DNA of 64,000 nucleotides from Ahaetulla prasina. Lineage: Eukaryota; Chordata; Lepidosauria; Squamata; Colubridae. Made by a program: the position numbers and the translations under genes. The stretch's first letter is position 1. Each line of letters begins with the position of its first letter. The stretch spans positions 159,548,438 to 159,612,437 of the forward strand of contig NC_080540.1 in NCBI RefSeq assembly GCF_028640845.1, read 5' to 3'. The notes below the pieces were generated by a model. It saw only the letters and a program-made list of their open reading frames with translations. It had not been told where the DNA came from and made no database searches. Below, piece by piece: positions 1 through 13,000 of this stretch.

Positions 1-176
1 GGAATTGATTTGTTTACGAGGCAGGTTGATCTGGGATGTTTTAATCTCTGACCCAGTGACTTTTTGATGGTCTCCCATCCAAGTATCCATTTGATCGTGT
101 TTTGCCCAAATTTTTAAGATCAGGCAAATTTGGCTAAGAGTGCAATCTGCAGTACCCATGGACACTTAGATAGAAC

Positions 177-438
177 CAGTAGTGAAATCCATATTTTTTT
201 AGTACTGGTTCTGGGGCGTGGTGTGACTTGGTGGACGTGGCTTGGTGGATGTGGCAGGGGAAGGATACTGCAAAATCCCCATTCCCTCCCCACTACTGGG
301 AGAAGGATATTGCAGTATCCCCATTCGCACCCCATTCTGGGGCCAGCCAGAGGTGGTATTTACTGGTTTTCCGAACTATTCAAAATGTCCGCTGCCGGTT
401 CTTCAGAATCTGTAAGAACCTGCTGGATTTCACCCCTG
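177..438 (+). mobile_element. Family A hAT-type short element (copy 1)
   Basis: The ends are CAGTAGTGAAATCC and GGATTTCACCCCTG (terminal inverted repeats). The perfect 8-bp target duplication gatagaac lies at 169-176 and 439-446. The inside has two copies of a unit of roughly 40 bp. It is nonautonomous, with no transposase. Confidence 0.85.
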
Positions 439-757
439 GATAGAACCCATTTTCTCCCTCTATGTCAGCCTTTCCAGGCAGACCAGACAGGAAACACAAC
501 CTCATAAACTATTCTTTTTTTAATGTAAAGTTATATTAATAGATACATTAATAATAGAACCTTGCAATCTGAAAGTACAGTTCTCCTGCCATCTGCTTTA
601 CAGCATGAAAAACTAGGGAGGGTCTGCTTTGAGCCGCTTGTTTCGCCCGCTATCCAGTGGGTTATGCTGGCATCTCTTTGCCCTGTCTCCCAAGGTTTTT
701 TTCACATACCATTACACTCTAACTGAGAATGATTCTCAAAGCAGAGATGCTCTAGAT

Positions 758-932
758 CAGTGGTCACCGACCAGTGGTCTGTGGATCACTGGTGGTCCGC
801 AGAAAAATTATCTGCATTTTTATATTGCACTAAATACTATTTATCTTTTTTTTAAAAATCATATTAGTGGTCCTCAGGATTTAAAATTATGAATTTAGTG
901 GTCCCTGAGGTTCGAAAGCTTGGTGACCCCTG
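758..932 (+). mobile_element. Family C hAT short element
   Basis: The ends are CAGTGGTCACCGACC and TTGGTGACCCCTG. The perfect 8-bp duplication ctctagat lies at 750-757 and 933-940. The inside is AT-rich, with TATTGCACTAAATA. Confidence 0.85.
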
Positions 933-1457
933 CTCTAGATCTACCAATCAAAAGATACTAGGCAACTCTCCCATATTCCAAACAGATTCAGACAACAGTG
1001 TGAAAACACAGCAGGCTTATAGTTGAGTGATGATGTCCTAGGGTTCACTATCAGCACTCTGTAAAATATTGTGCATGGGGCCCAGAAAAACCATAGACTC
1101 TTCTATAGCAATGTTGCCTGAGACTTTCCTTCCCATTATTGTATTTTTCTTCTGTGTGGAAATGTCTGCTAAATCCTGCAAAAATGGAAGGATGTGATTT
1201 TTATGTAATGTTCAGAAATCCATATTTTGATTGTTGAGCCACATGTTCCATTTTCACTGGGAGAAGGAAGAGTTATTATTCAGCCAATGGCACCTTGAAA
1301 TCCCCATCAAGAATAAATTCAGGAAACAGAGTTAATAAGTTGAACGAGTGACAACTGTAATAATAATAGATAATAAAGTTGAAGATGATGATTATGGTGA
1401 TGTGTCCTTGTGATTGTTGGGTATGAATGGTTTTTCCCCAATTCTTCCTGCTTCTAG

Positions 1458-1540
1458 CTAAACCATGACTTGTATGATGTAATGAGCAAGCTGGAGAACC
1501 AACATTCCAATAAGGTCTTCATCATTAAAGGGGTCTCCAG
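1458..1540 (+). CDS. BIN2: BIN2 exon, end of BAR domain
   Basis: This 83-nt exon is preceded by a pyrimidine tract and AG (cttcctgcttctag) and followed by gtaagt. It enters in phase 0 and leaves after two bases (AG). It encodes [20 protein letters not shown] and then FIIKGVS, the last helix of the BAR domain and the start of the linker. The preceding BAR exon is not visible in bases 1-1457. Confidence 0.9.
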
Positions 1541-1814
1541 GTAAGTGATTTCCTTTTTGCTACAGATACGTTAGGAATCTGAGTAGCATCCCAGGAATGC
1601 TGAGGGGAAAAAATATCCCTCTCTTTCCAAGTAGCTATCAAGTGATCTAGCTTGTATGCTTTTGTTATGGATTAGAAGATTTAGAACACATCTTCACTAA
1701 AACAGATTCTTTAGATTATTTAGAAGAAAATATTCAAGACCTGGTGTGTTTTTTTTAAATGTAAGTAGCAACCCTAGAGCAGCCAGAGAAAAAGCAAACA
1801 AACAGAGAAGCCTT

Positions 1815-1865
<51 letters not shown>

Positions 1866-2413
1866 TTTTGATTTTTATACCGCCCTTCTCCCGAAGGACT
1901 CAGGGCGGTGTACAGCCAAGTAAAAATACAATATATACAGATTAAAAGAAATTAAAAGAAAACATATTATATTATGGCCGAAAATTTAAAACAGTTTAAA
2001 ATCTTAAAATATAAATAACCCCAATAAAAATTTTAATCCAGTCCCGCTTGAATGAATAGGTGTGTTTTCAGCTCACGGCAAAAAGTCCGAAGATCAGGCA
2101 TTTGACGTAAACCAGGGGGAAGTTCATTCCAAAGTGTAGGAGCTCCAACAGAGAAGGCCCTTCCCCTGGGGGCCGCCAACCGACATTGCTTGGCGGACGG
2201 CACCCTGAGAAGGCCCTCTCTGTGTGAGCGTATGGGTCGGTGGGAGGCAAAAGGTAACAGCAGGCGGTCCCGTAAATACCCGGGTCCTAAGCCATTTGAA
2301 GGGGCATCTCAGTTTTAATAAGATTGGAGAAGGAAGAGAGGAGGAGGAGGAGGAGGAGAAGGGAAGGAAGGAAGGAAGGAAGGAAGGAAGGAAGGAAGGA
2401 AGGAAGGAAGGAA

Positions 2414-2491
<78 letters not shown>

Positions 2492-2783
2492 AGGCAGGGA
2501 AGGAGAGAGGAGGAGGGGAAGGAAGGAAGGAAGAAGGAAAGATGGAGGGAGGGGAGGAGGAGGAGGGAAGAGGTGGGAGGAGTAATGAAAGGAAGGAAGG
2601 AAAGAGAAAGAGAAAGAAAGAAGGCAGGGAGGGAGAGAGGAGGAGGGGAAGAAGAAAGGAAAGATGGAGAGAGGGGAGGAGGAGGAAAAGGAGGGAGGAG
2701 AAGGAAGGAAGGAAGGAAAGGAAGGAAGGAAGAAGGAAGGAAGGAAAGGAAGGAAGGAAGGAAGGAAGGAAGGAAGGAAGGAA

Positions 2784-2852
<69 letters not shown>

Positions 2853-5800
2853 CTTTTGTAATAATTTCAACCATACAGGTAACCGATTCTATTACTTCTG
2901 AACCATTATTGAAAAAGGTAAAGCCTATTCTGAAGTTCAGTGACCACCGAAATAATGAGGTGACTTTAGTTAGCCTGAAACTAAAAGTAATTAATAATTC
3001 CACAGGCTGTTCTTGAATATAACAGCACTTCTTCTATATAATTATCTTCAAAGGAGTCTTTTAATTAGAGCTAGTACTGAATTTTACCTACTGGCAAATT
3101 TTAAAACTGTCTTGCTCTATCACTCAGTTTCTGCCATACAGGTGAAAAGGAGCCATGCCGTTAAAGGGGCATTGGGACCAGACAGCTGGCCCCTTGCAAA
3201 ATTCATGTTCTTTTCCTCACGCTCTATTGCATTCTTATACAACTTGTATGAGAATGAAGAGAGAGGTTGTTCCTTCCAGCCATTTTGGCATGTGTGTTTC
3301 AGGTGAAGCTCAATTATAGTGACAGGTGCTCGGTTGCGATATCTGGAACCCCATATCCGTTTTTGATCACAATAAGGATCCATTTTCACTGCACTGTAGA
3401 AAATACTTACAATTTCTATGGAAAGCAAGCGTATAGTAAGAGACAGACAATGTGTAACAGGTTTTTTAAAACCTAGTGGGTAATACAACCTGGAGAGGGG
3501 AAAGCTACAGAATTTCGGATGGTTAGAATTCTACCTGAACAAGTTTCAGTGCTGTGAAGAATACACTGTGTCCCAAATAGCTGCTTCCCTGAATTTGCTC
3601 GTACCGACTGTCCCCAAAAGTGACCTTTAACTTCCATACTGAATTTAGGATGATGCGAGTGGTAGTCTAATACAATCGGAAGGGCATTGTGAGGTGAGCT
3701 TTAATGAGGAATAGGCTTCAAACCACATGTTCTCCCAGACGTTTCCGACTGAACCACAAAAATTAAGTCGTAAAATTAAGTTAATTACACAGAACTGACT
3801 GTGTAGTTTTCTGCTGTTTTGAAATATGTTAATGCTTTTACACTTCTTTTATTTGGCACTTGAAACGCCTACATATGGCCTTCATTTGGGTATAAATGTC
3901 TAAATAGGGCTTTGATTCTCAAACGGGTTGGGGCTGCAACTCCCTAAATTCAAGTGCAAAGTGAATGCCAGATGAAGATTCTTGGGCTTGTCATCTCAGC
4001 ATATAGGAAGGCTGCCCGGCTGGGGAATGCTGAACTAATTGAATGTTGGATTGTTGGAGGTTGCATATTCAAATATTCTAAGACTGGCTAATGCTTTTTT
4101 TTCCTCCCGACGCAGCAACAGAGGCTCTTTGGTTATTTCATCCCCAGTAAGCCCAACCAGCAACTCTTTTCTGCCAGCAGGGAATAGCATAAATGAGGTC
4201 TCCACATCTCCCCTTGTCCCAAATCAAGAAACAGAAACTACTTCAGCCACCAAGGTGGCATCCACAACTGTATATGATGATGAAGCCAAAGAAGAGGTCA
4301 AAGAATTGCCAAATGAGGGTGGCCAGGGTGCCGAGTCAGACGCCCAGGCTGCTAGTGAAACAGAAGGCAAAAGCCAAGAGACCCAACTGGAGGAGCTCGA
4401 GGGTGTTTCCGGCAGGGCCCTTGAGGTCGTGGCAAAGAACCTTGCGGCCGAGATTTTATCACAGGCAATGGTTGAAGCTGCTGGCAAGAGGCAAAGCATT
4501 TCTAAAGATTCGGAAGATCCTGCACAACAGCCCTTCTTGGAAGAAAACATTGAAGCCCATGATACACCTGGAACAGAGGATGGTTCTCCACCTCAGGCAA
4601 AGGATAAAATCCCAACTCTACTGAAACATGACCTTGAGCATGCCCAAGAGATCCAGGATGAGATGCAGATTGAGAAAGTGAATGGTCAGGACTACAAAGG
4701 ACCACCTGAGGAGAGCTCTTCTTGCCCCGAAGATGATCCCCAAGGTCTTCCCTCTTCAGCCAAAGATGATGGAGACTCAGAAGAGGTCCTGTCTGCAACC
4801 GGTGAATCTGCTCCACCCAATACGGAGACAGATGAGAGTAGCCACAGCTGCAGAGATGTAGAAGATGATAACAGTAGCAGTGAAGGAAGCATGGAAGAAA
4901 TTGAGATTTCCCCCAAGGGTACCAATGCTCAGGTAAGAGACGAGAAGAAACATCACTGACCCCTTTTCCAGTTGCTAATTAGACATAAAAGAAACAACTG
5001 CTGTAGCAAAAATATTCCAACAGGGTACCTAAAATAAGTGTTGCAACAATTCAATGATGCTTCTGCTCTGTAAGCAGGGGTGAAATCCAGCAGGTTCTGA
5101 CAGATTCTGGAGAACCGGTAGCAGATATTTTGAGTAGTTCGGAGAACTGGCAAATACCCCCTCTGGCTAGCCCCAGAGTGGGGAGGGAATGGAGATTTTG
5201 CAGTATCCTTCCCCTGCCATGCCCACCAAGCCACACCCACTAAGCCACACCACATCCACCAAGCCAAGGCCACAGAACTGGTAGTAAAAAAATTTGAATC
5301 TCATCACTGTCTGTAAGTAATTCAAATGAATAACAATATGATATTTTGCATATTAGACACATCAGTTTGCACGGAATGGACATGTTTGCTGACAAAAAAA
5401 AAATCAAGAGAAAAATTAAATGCCACTGGCTGTCCAGCTCTTTGTTTCATCACAAAGAACAAGAAGGCCCCTTGTCAGAGCAGGAAAACTGAGACACAAT
5501 TATTTTTGTTATATATGTATCATAAAACTGGCATACAAAACACTTTCTCTCAGTTCTTTTGGTCACCAGTTAATATCCTATCTTCTCTAAGCAGGATGCC
5601 ATTGTTGTTTCTTCCTCTTAGTAGCACATAGCCCAAAAACTGATCCTTCCACTTCTGTGTCTGCAGACATTAACTATTTGTCGGTATAGCTTTCTTGGTC
5701 ATTAAACCATCAACCATTTCCTATGCATACCCTCTTAGCTTGATCAAAAGCTTCCTAAACATCCATAACAGTTTCCTTAGCTTCCTCCTACTGCTGGCTG

Positions 5801-7005
5801 AGGAACTCTGGGAGTTGAAGTCCACAAGTCTTAAAGGGACCAGGGTTGGAGACCCCTGCTCTGAAGGACCTTGAGGTTTGGTTTGAATTGCCTTTCCAGC
5901 AGAAATCCAATGAGTTGAAATTTCCCATTCTTCATATGTCTCTCCTCCCTGGAAGTTCTGTCATCAGTCCAGAAGGGCAGATTATGAAAATTTTTTGCCT
6001 GGCCTGCTACTTGGTTATTGTTTCTTCTTCCTGGTATTCTTACTCAAATACTCTTAACTGGATCCATATTTAAATTCCTCCTTCACATATAATCAGAGGC
6101 AGTATTCAGCCAGTTCAGACTGGTTCGGGCAAACCAGTAATGGCGACCTGTGGGTGGGCCCGCACCCACCCATCCCCCTGGGTGCAATCCCACCCTATAT
6201 CGCTATGTTTTTTACGCTGCGCACATGTGTGGACGGCGCGCACGAGCAAATTGCTGTTTGACATTGTACATATGTGTGGATGGTGCGTGTGAGTGAATTG
6301 CCGTGTTTTATGACGCCACATGCATGCGTGCTCACATTTTCAGTGCTGGGCGAACTGGTTGCTACAGTATGTGAAGTCCCCCCTCTGCATACAATGCTTC
6401 TCTACAGTGTGCCCTAATCCGTCAATTAAGTTACATCATTTAGTCCCTGCATTCTACTCAGGAGTTTACTTCTACATTTCAGGAATGCTTACAAAATCAT
6501 CTTTGTCCTCCCACATTAAGATGTCTTATTGTTTGTTCCCTATATCCCATGTATTGGCATGGAGGCAGTGAAAACCTTACGTCATATATTAGATCTACTT
6601 CTTCCCGTACTTGTCTACTTATTACAGTACTGGATGTCTCCATCTCTGGTGTATCATTCCTAGTTTCATTCCCAATCCTTGGCATTGCACTCTTTTCTGG
6701 GGCTTCCTCTGCTACAGGATTAGTTTTAAAACCCAAATACATTCAGTTTTTCAAGCCAAGCACATCCTTGCCAACACATTCTTGCCAACACTCATGAAGG
6801 CAGCTCGTCACTTGCCAGGAGAACCTCACTGCAGAAATGCATTCCATGGGATTGTTGCTCAGACACTAAATTGTGTCTGACTTTTCATGACCCCTATGGA
6901 CCATAGAACACCTCTGTCCTCCACTATCCGTTGCCCATTCCATGGGATACAGGTATAATGATAAATAAAATAAGAACACAAGTATGCAACACACACAAAC
7001 ACTTA

Positions 7006-7064
<59 letters not shown>

Positions 7065-10000
7065 CCCTTCAAATCACACCAAAGGCTCATCTAGTTCAAC
7101 AATTATTTTTCCTAGAATTTGTTAGTAGGCTCTGCAAGAGATCGCTCAGCTTCTTACAGTGGTCTGCTTTTCTTACTCATTTGACGATGCTCAATTCTTT
7201 CTTTAAAGTGAGATTTCTCAAGGCCTGCCAAATTTACCTCCATGTTTAGCAGCACATGCTTTCCAAAAACAGCTTGCTACTGTTGGAAGGCATGACTGAC
7301 ATTTTTTTAAAAAGGGACCATCATACCCCATGAGGAAAACCAAGCAGTTTCTTAAAACCACAGAGCTTTAGGGTACTAAATCTGCTGCTTCAAATAATCA
7401 TGTCAATCTTTCAAATTCACATTGTGCTTTTGATACCTTCAAAGAACTTGGGGTACCTCAAAAGCCTTCCACATATGACTGGTATTTGACCTCTTGGCTG
7501 CTGAAGCTCAGAGCTGTGTCAGACCCAAAGCATAAATGAATGGACAGAAAGGAATGGAGAACAACAAAGAGATAGATGGCTCCTGGCCATTGGAAAAGCA
7601 TTGTGCAGTTTTTCATTCTTTCCTTAATGAGGTTTCTGTAGTCGGAGCATGAGAAACGAGTATGCTGGAAACGTGGGCAATACGAAATCATTTTATTATG
7701 CCTGGTGGACTCATAAAAACCCAGGAAATTTTGGGTTCAGATACACACAGTGATCTGAAAAGAATAATTAAAATCAACATTCAACTGAAACCAGAACTTT
7801 TCTTGCTGGATAGACAATTAGAAATGAGTCATAGACCATTGTTTTTGTATATGTTAACTGCTGCAAGATTATTGTTCACATGAAACTGGAAAGACCCTGA
7901 AACATATCCACAATGGAAGAATAGCTAGTGAAGGTGACAGAACTAACAGAGATGGCAACATTATCTTGTCTGATTAGGGAAAGGACAATAACCTCATTTA
8001 TTAGTGACTGGAAACCTCTTAAACTAACTTTTTGCTGAAGAGTGGGAAAAAATGAACTTGTAATTTTGATGATTAAAAAGGTTAAACTATGAGAATTAGA
8101 ACAGCGGTCACCAACTGGTGGTCCGTGGACCACTGGTGGTCAATGAGAAAATTTTGGTGGTCAGCAGAACAATTATTTGCATTTTTTATATTGCACTAAA
8201 TCAGGGGTCCTCAAACTACGGCCCCTGGGATGGAAACGTGCAATAAACGTTTGTGTTGCTGCAGAGAGTGTCCCTCTTTGGGGTCTTTTTGTGTGGGTCG
8301 GAGGAGGGCAGAAATTCCGACTTGGGTTCTGCTTCATCCTCCTGATGTAGGGCTTTGGCCAAAAGCTGGAGGGAAGTGCTGCTGGTGGCAAAGAGCCAGA
8401 GGGCCTCTTTCCAGTGGGACTGCATCATGGCCTGGAACTGGCTGACCATCTCAGCCCGTTGAGCCTCCAGGCACCAGTACCTGGCCTTGCACTCCCTCAA
8501 GTCTTCCCTCTGCTTGGAAAGCCTATGCTCCTAGTCCTCAGGGAGGTGCTTCTACTGAGCCTCCTTCTTGGTCAGATTTAATTTGAACTGAGCCAGCTGT
8601 TTTGCCAACTCTTTCTCATGGTGGTGTTTAGCTCCAACAACTGCTTCCTGTTGGGGCTCTAAGGAGCCCGGGCGGGGAGGCGAGGAGTGGCTGGGAGGGG
8701 AGGGGTGAGTAGAGGCCAGCGAGGTGCCTCTCGACGTGATATTGAGGTGGCCATGACCACCCACTCACATGACCACCTAGCCACGCCCACCCAACTGGTC
8801 ATTAGGCAGATCATATGAGTGGTCCATAGGATTTAAAATTATGAATTTAGTGGTACCTGAGATTCGAAAGGTTGGTGACCCCTGAATTAGAATATAATCT
8901 TAGAGAGAAAGGGTAAAATGTAAGTGGATTTATAACTGCTGTTAAGAACGTTGGAAGGCACTGCCTTATAATGTTTTCTTCTTGTTTCTTTCTTTTTCTT
9001 CTTTTATTTATTTTTTCACTGTTTTTCTTTATTTCGTCTCTAAAATTTGCATTGTTTTTAACCTTGTTTTAAAAAATTATTTATCTATAATCTAGATCTA
9101 TCTATCTATTATCTATATATCTATTGAAAGAAGTAGAAAAAAATATCCCCCAAAAGACCCAGTTTGAACCTTGGCATGACACATTTTGCCCAGAAATATT
9201 TCCTTGAGAGGAAAATGTATGCATGTTAGTAATCCCTGTACATTTATCACTGGAACAAACACTCCGCTGGACTTTTAGCTTTTACTATACTTTAACTTTT
9301 CCCTAGCACTCATATAAATATTTTGAACATTTGTCATTCACGTTTCTACCACAATATTCTGGGAGGCTAATTAATCCTTAAAAGAAATATGAAATCTCTT
9401 TAAAATAATAACAATATCAAATAAATGATGGCCTTTGATAAACCCCTATATCTGCTAAAGGTTTACCCATGTAGAACAGTTTTGTTTTGGTGTCAGGATG
9501 ATAATGTGGGAAAAAGTAGAATGCAAATAGTTGAATTGCATTCCACTATTAAAGGAGCTCCAGAGTCCTAGCATACTATATCATATCCCCTGTCATCTTT
9601 TTTTTTAATAGTAGTCTTATTTAAAAAATTACAAGTACAAAGATAAAACTAATATAAACCCAAGAAAACTAAAAGAATAAGAAAAAAGAAAGTGGGGAAA
9701 ACAAAACAAAAATAGAAATGAAAGAAAAAATGAGAACACAGTAAAAAAAAAAAGAGAAGAAATATAAAAAGAAATGATTCCCATTCATTATAAGAAATAC
9801 AGTTTTAGTAACTTATTTTTTTTAATCAGATTTAGAAAGCATCCATCCCACTTAGAGAGTGACGTATCAACATAAAATAAAATAAATGATATTTTCTTCT
9901 CATATCCTCTTTCTATAAGAAATTCTTTAAGCCACACCATTCAATCATGATCAACAAAAGTCTACTAAGGCTTACAAGAGATTTTTTAAAAATCTATTTT

Positions 10001-13000
10001 AATAAATCAAATAAACCAACTTTATTTATTTATTTTTCCTTTTATTTTTAATTATCTTGAATTTTAGTTCTTTCAAATAAGGCTCCAAAACTTTATTTCT
10101 TTTCATTTCTTTGTCCCGTCTCAAAAAAATCTTCAAAGTTTTTACAAGCCTTTTTTGTGGATGGAACCAACATTGGAAACTTATTATCCAGATCACTCTC
10201 TGGTTATCTGTACACCACTTTTAATTATTAAGATATCAGCCAATTTCTTTTGTATGTCCAATATAGCACCTTTGTTCGTACCATTATTCTAGCCTGTCAT
10301 TTTAAATCCAGTTTCAGAACAATCTTGTGTGGCAAAACTGTGCCTCTTTCATAACATCGCTTAAACATAGTCTATCTACAAAGCTGGACATTCTTAAAAT
10401 GAACTTCTGGATCCATTGTTTAAAAATATCCTCCAATATGTCCAATGTTTAAATATTTTGTTTCATGCTGTATTAGTAAGTCAAATACAAGAGTTCTTCT
10501 TTAATTGAAATCTTTAGTCCCTTCTGGTTCCTTCTAGTGTTTCCCTTTCAAGTTTCATCCTGTTTTTTTAAAAGAGGATTCAAAACAAAAGCATTTTCCA
10601 ATGCCAACAATTCTACATAATCCCAAATTCTTATTTCAAATGCACCTGGGTCCTCAGTTTGTATCTTTTCAAAATCAAAGTTCTAATCACCCTTTTGCTG
10701 TATGTACAGTATGTATGTACCCTGTTTCAGAGGTGGGTTTCAGCAGGTTCTGACCAGTTCTGGAGAACCAGTAGCGGAAATTTTGAGTAGTTCGGAGAAC
10801 CGGTAGTAAAAATTCTGACTGGCCCCGCCCCAATCTATTCTCTGCCTCCCAAGTCCCAGCTGATTGGGAGGAAATGGAGATTTTGCAGTAACCTTCCCCT
10901 GGAGTTGGGTGGGAATGGAGATTTTACAGTATCCTTCCCCTGCCACGCCCACTAAGCCATGCCCACCAAGTCACGCCCACAGAACCGGTAGTAAAAAAAA
11001 TTGAAACCCACCACTGCCCTGTTTCCTCGAAAATAAGACATCCCCTGATAATAAGCCCAATCGGGCTTTTGAGTGAATGTGCTAAAATAAGCCTCTCCCT
11101 GAAAATATTTAAACGCAGAGCTGGAAATCAGGTAAGACGGCAAGAGGAGCCCCATCTTCCTCCAAAATAATAAGACTTCCCCAAAAATAAGGCCAAACAC
11201 TTATTTCAGGGTTCAAAAAAATATAAGATAGGGTCTTATTTTCAGGAAAACATGGTATGTATGTATGTATTTATATAGATTTCTAATAGCTGAAAAGCAG
11301 TTAACATGCAATTTACAAAAAATAATTAGAAAAATAAGTATGTAAAGCAAGTGTGTTTTTGAAGATGCCAACTACAGGGTTTTCCACCGAAATATGACTT
11401 TGAGTTGTGTGAATTCAAATAGCGCAGTCATTTCATGAGATGCATTAACTGCACTAATTGAGACCTACCTGATCAAAAATTATACTGAATCCCTTGATTT
11501 TGCTGGAATAATGACAATCTCAACATCTCTCATATACTGGAGATAAAAGTATCAGCAGAAGGGGTCTTCGTCAGTGGTGAAATCCAATTTTTTTTTACTA
11601 CCGGTTCTGTGGGCATGGCTTGGTGGGCATGGCAGAGGAAGGATATTGCAAAATCTCCATTCCCACCCAACTCCAGGGGAAGGATACTGCAAAATTCCCA
11701 TTCCCTTCCCACTCCTGGGGAAAGGATATTACAAAATCTCCATTCCCACCCTACTCTGGGGCCAGCCAGAGGTAGTAGTTGCCGGTTCTCCAAACTACTC
11801 AAATTTTCCGCTACCAGTTGTCCAGAACCTGTCAGAACCTGCTGGATTTCACCCCGGTCTTCATATATGCAAGTAAGTTTCCCACTGCAAAAGTTGGCCT
11901 TCCAACGTAGGAAGTGCAATAGCTGGGAGATGTATCAATGGCTCAAACAAAGCGAGCTGAGTTAACTAATTCATGCCATCCTCACTCTGTGAGGGAGTAG
12001 GTCTATTTCTGCATGCTGCTGATGACTAAATTATCAACGCAATTAATATACACACTGCAGTGTCTGCCTCTAACAAGAAATTAAACAGCCAGAATCATAA
12101 GGGGCTGAAACAAAGGGATTCTAAAGAATTTGGGCTATCCTATTGGCTTCATTACAGGCATTAGAGTCTTTAGCGAGAAATGACTATTATAATAATTAAG
12201 TCTTTTTTCACTTCATCTCTAGTTGAATGTAAAAAGCTGCTTTGAATTTTTTTTTTTTTTATTCAAAAAGTTTTACAAAAATTTTTTTTTTCCCCTTTCC
12301 CCCCCTCCTCCCCCTCCTTCGCAACCCCTCCCCCGACTTCCCGGAACGAGCACAAGGTATAGTTAAAAGTAAAACAAACATATGCTAAAAAGTTTTCGTC
12401 CCAACTTAATTATACCCTACAATCATCAATTCCTAACTTCCCCAAAAGCAATCAAAATAATACATCATAATCATTCAAAACAGTCTGATAACTCTTAGTC
12501 TGATATCTCGTTGAATATAGTCAATCCATTTTTCCATTCCTTTAAGTATCTTTCTTGCGTATTGTCTTTCAAAAAGGCTGATATCTTCGCCATCTCAGCC
12601 AAATTGGCAACTTTCAATATCCATTCTTGTATTGTTGGTACTTCTTTTTTCTTCCAATATTGTCCTATTAGTAATCTTGCTGCAGTTATTAGATTTAAAA
12701 TCAATTTAGTCTCAATTACTGTACAATCCGTAATAATTCCCAACAAGAAAAATTATGCAGGAACTTTATCTTCTTTTTCAGAACATTTTGTAAAATCCAC
12801 CAAATTTTTATCCAAAAGGCCTTTATGTCCTTACAAGTCCACCAAATGTGAAAATATGTAGCGTCATCACAATTACATCTCCAACATTTTGCTTGCATTT
12901 CTGGATACATACACGATAATTTTTTAGGATCTAGATGCCATCTATAAAACATTTTATAAAAATTTTCCTCAGATTCTGTGCCTGCGTGAATTTAACATTT

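Noticed and set aside
1458..1540. Assignment of the BAR exon to BIN1 or AMPH
   Set aside because: The sequence [13 protein letters not shown] and the following [10 protein letters not shown] fit BIN2, and the neighbours SMAGP and DAZAP2 agree. Only the SH3 is BIN1/AMPH-like.
2124..3016. Long open frames rich in Lys/Glu/Arg or Ser/Phe/Leu
   Set aside because: They are produced by the GGAA/GAAA microsatellite, which lacks stops in several frames. There is no gene structure.
4933..4959. BIN2 ending in the linker exon by reading through the donor (VRDEKKHH then stop)
   Set aside because: The donor is strong and three downstream exons continue in phase with family-specific sequence. A minor unspliced form cannot be excluded.
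12511..12861. Plus-strand frame of 116 codons
   Set aside because: It is the antisense shadow of the L1 ORF2 C-terminus.
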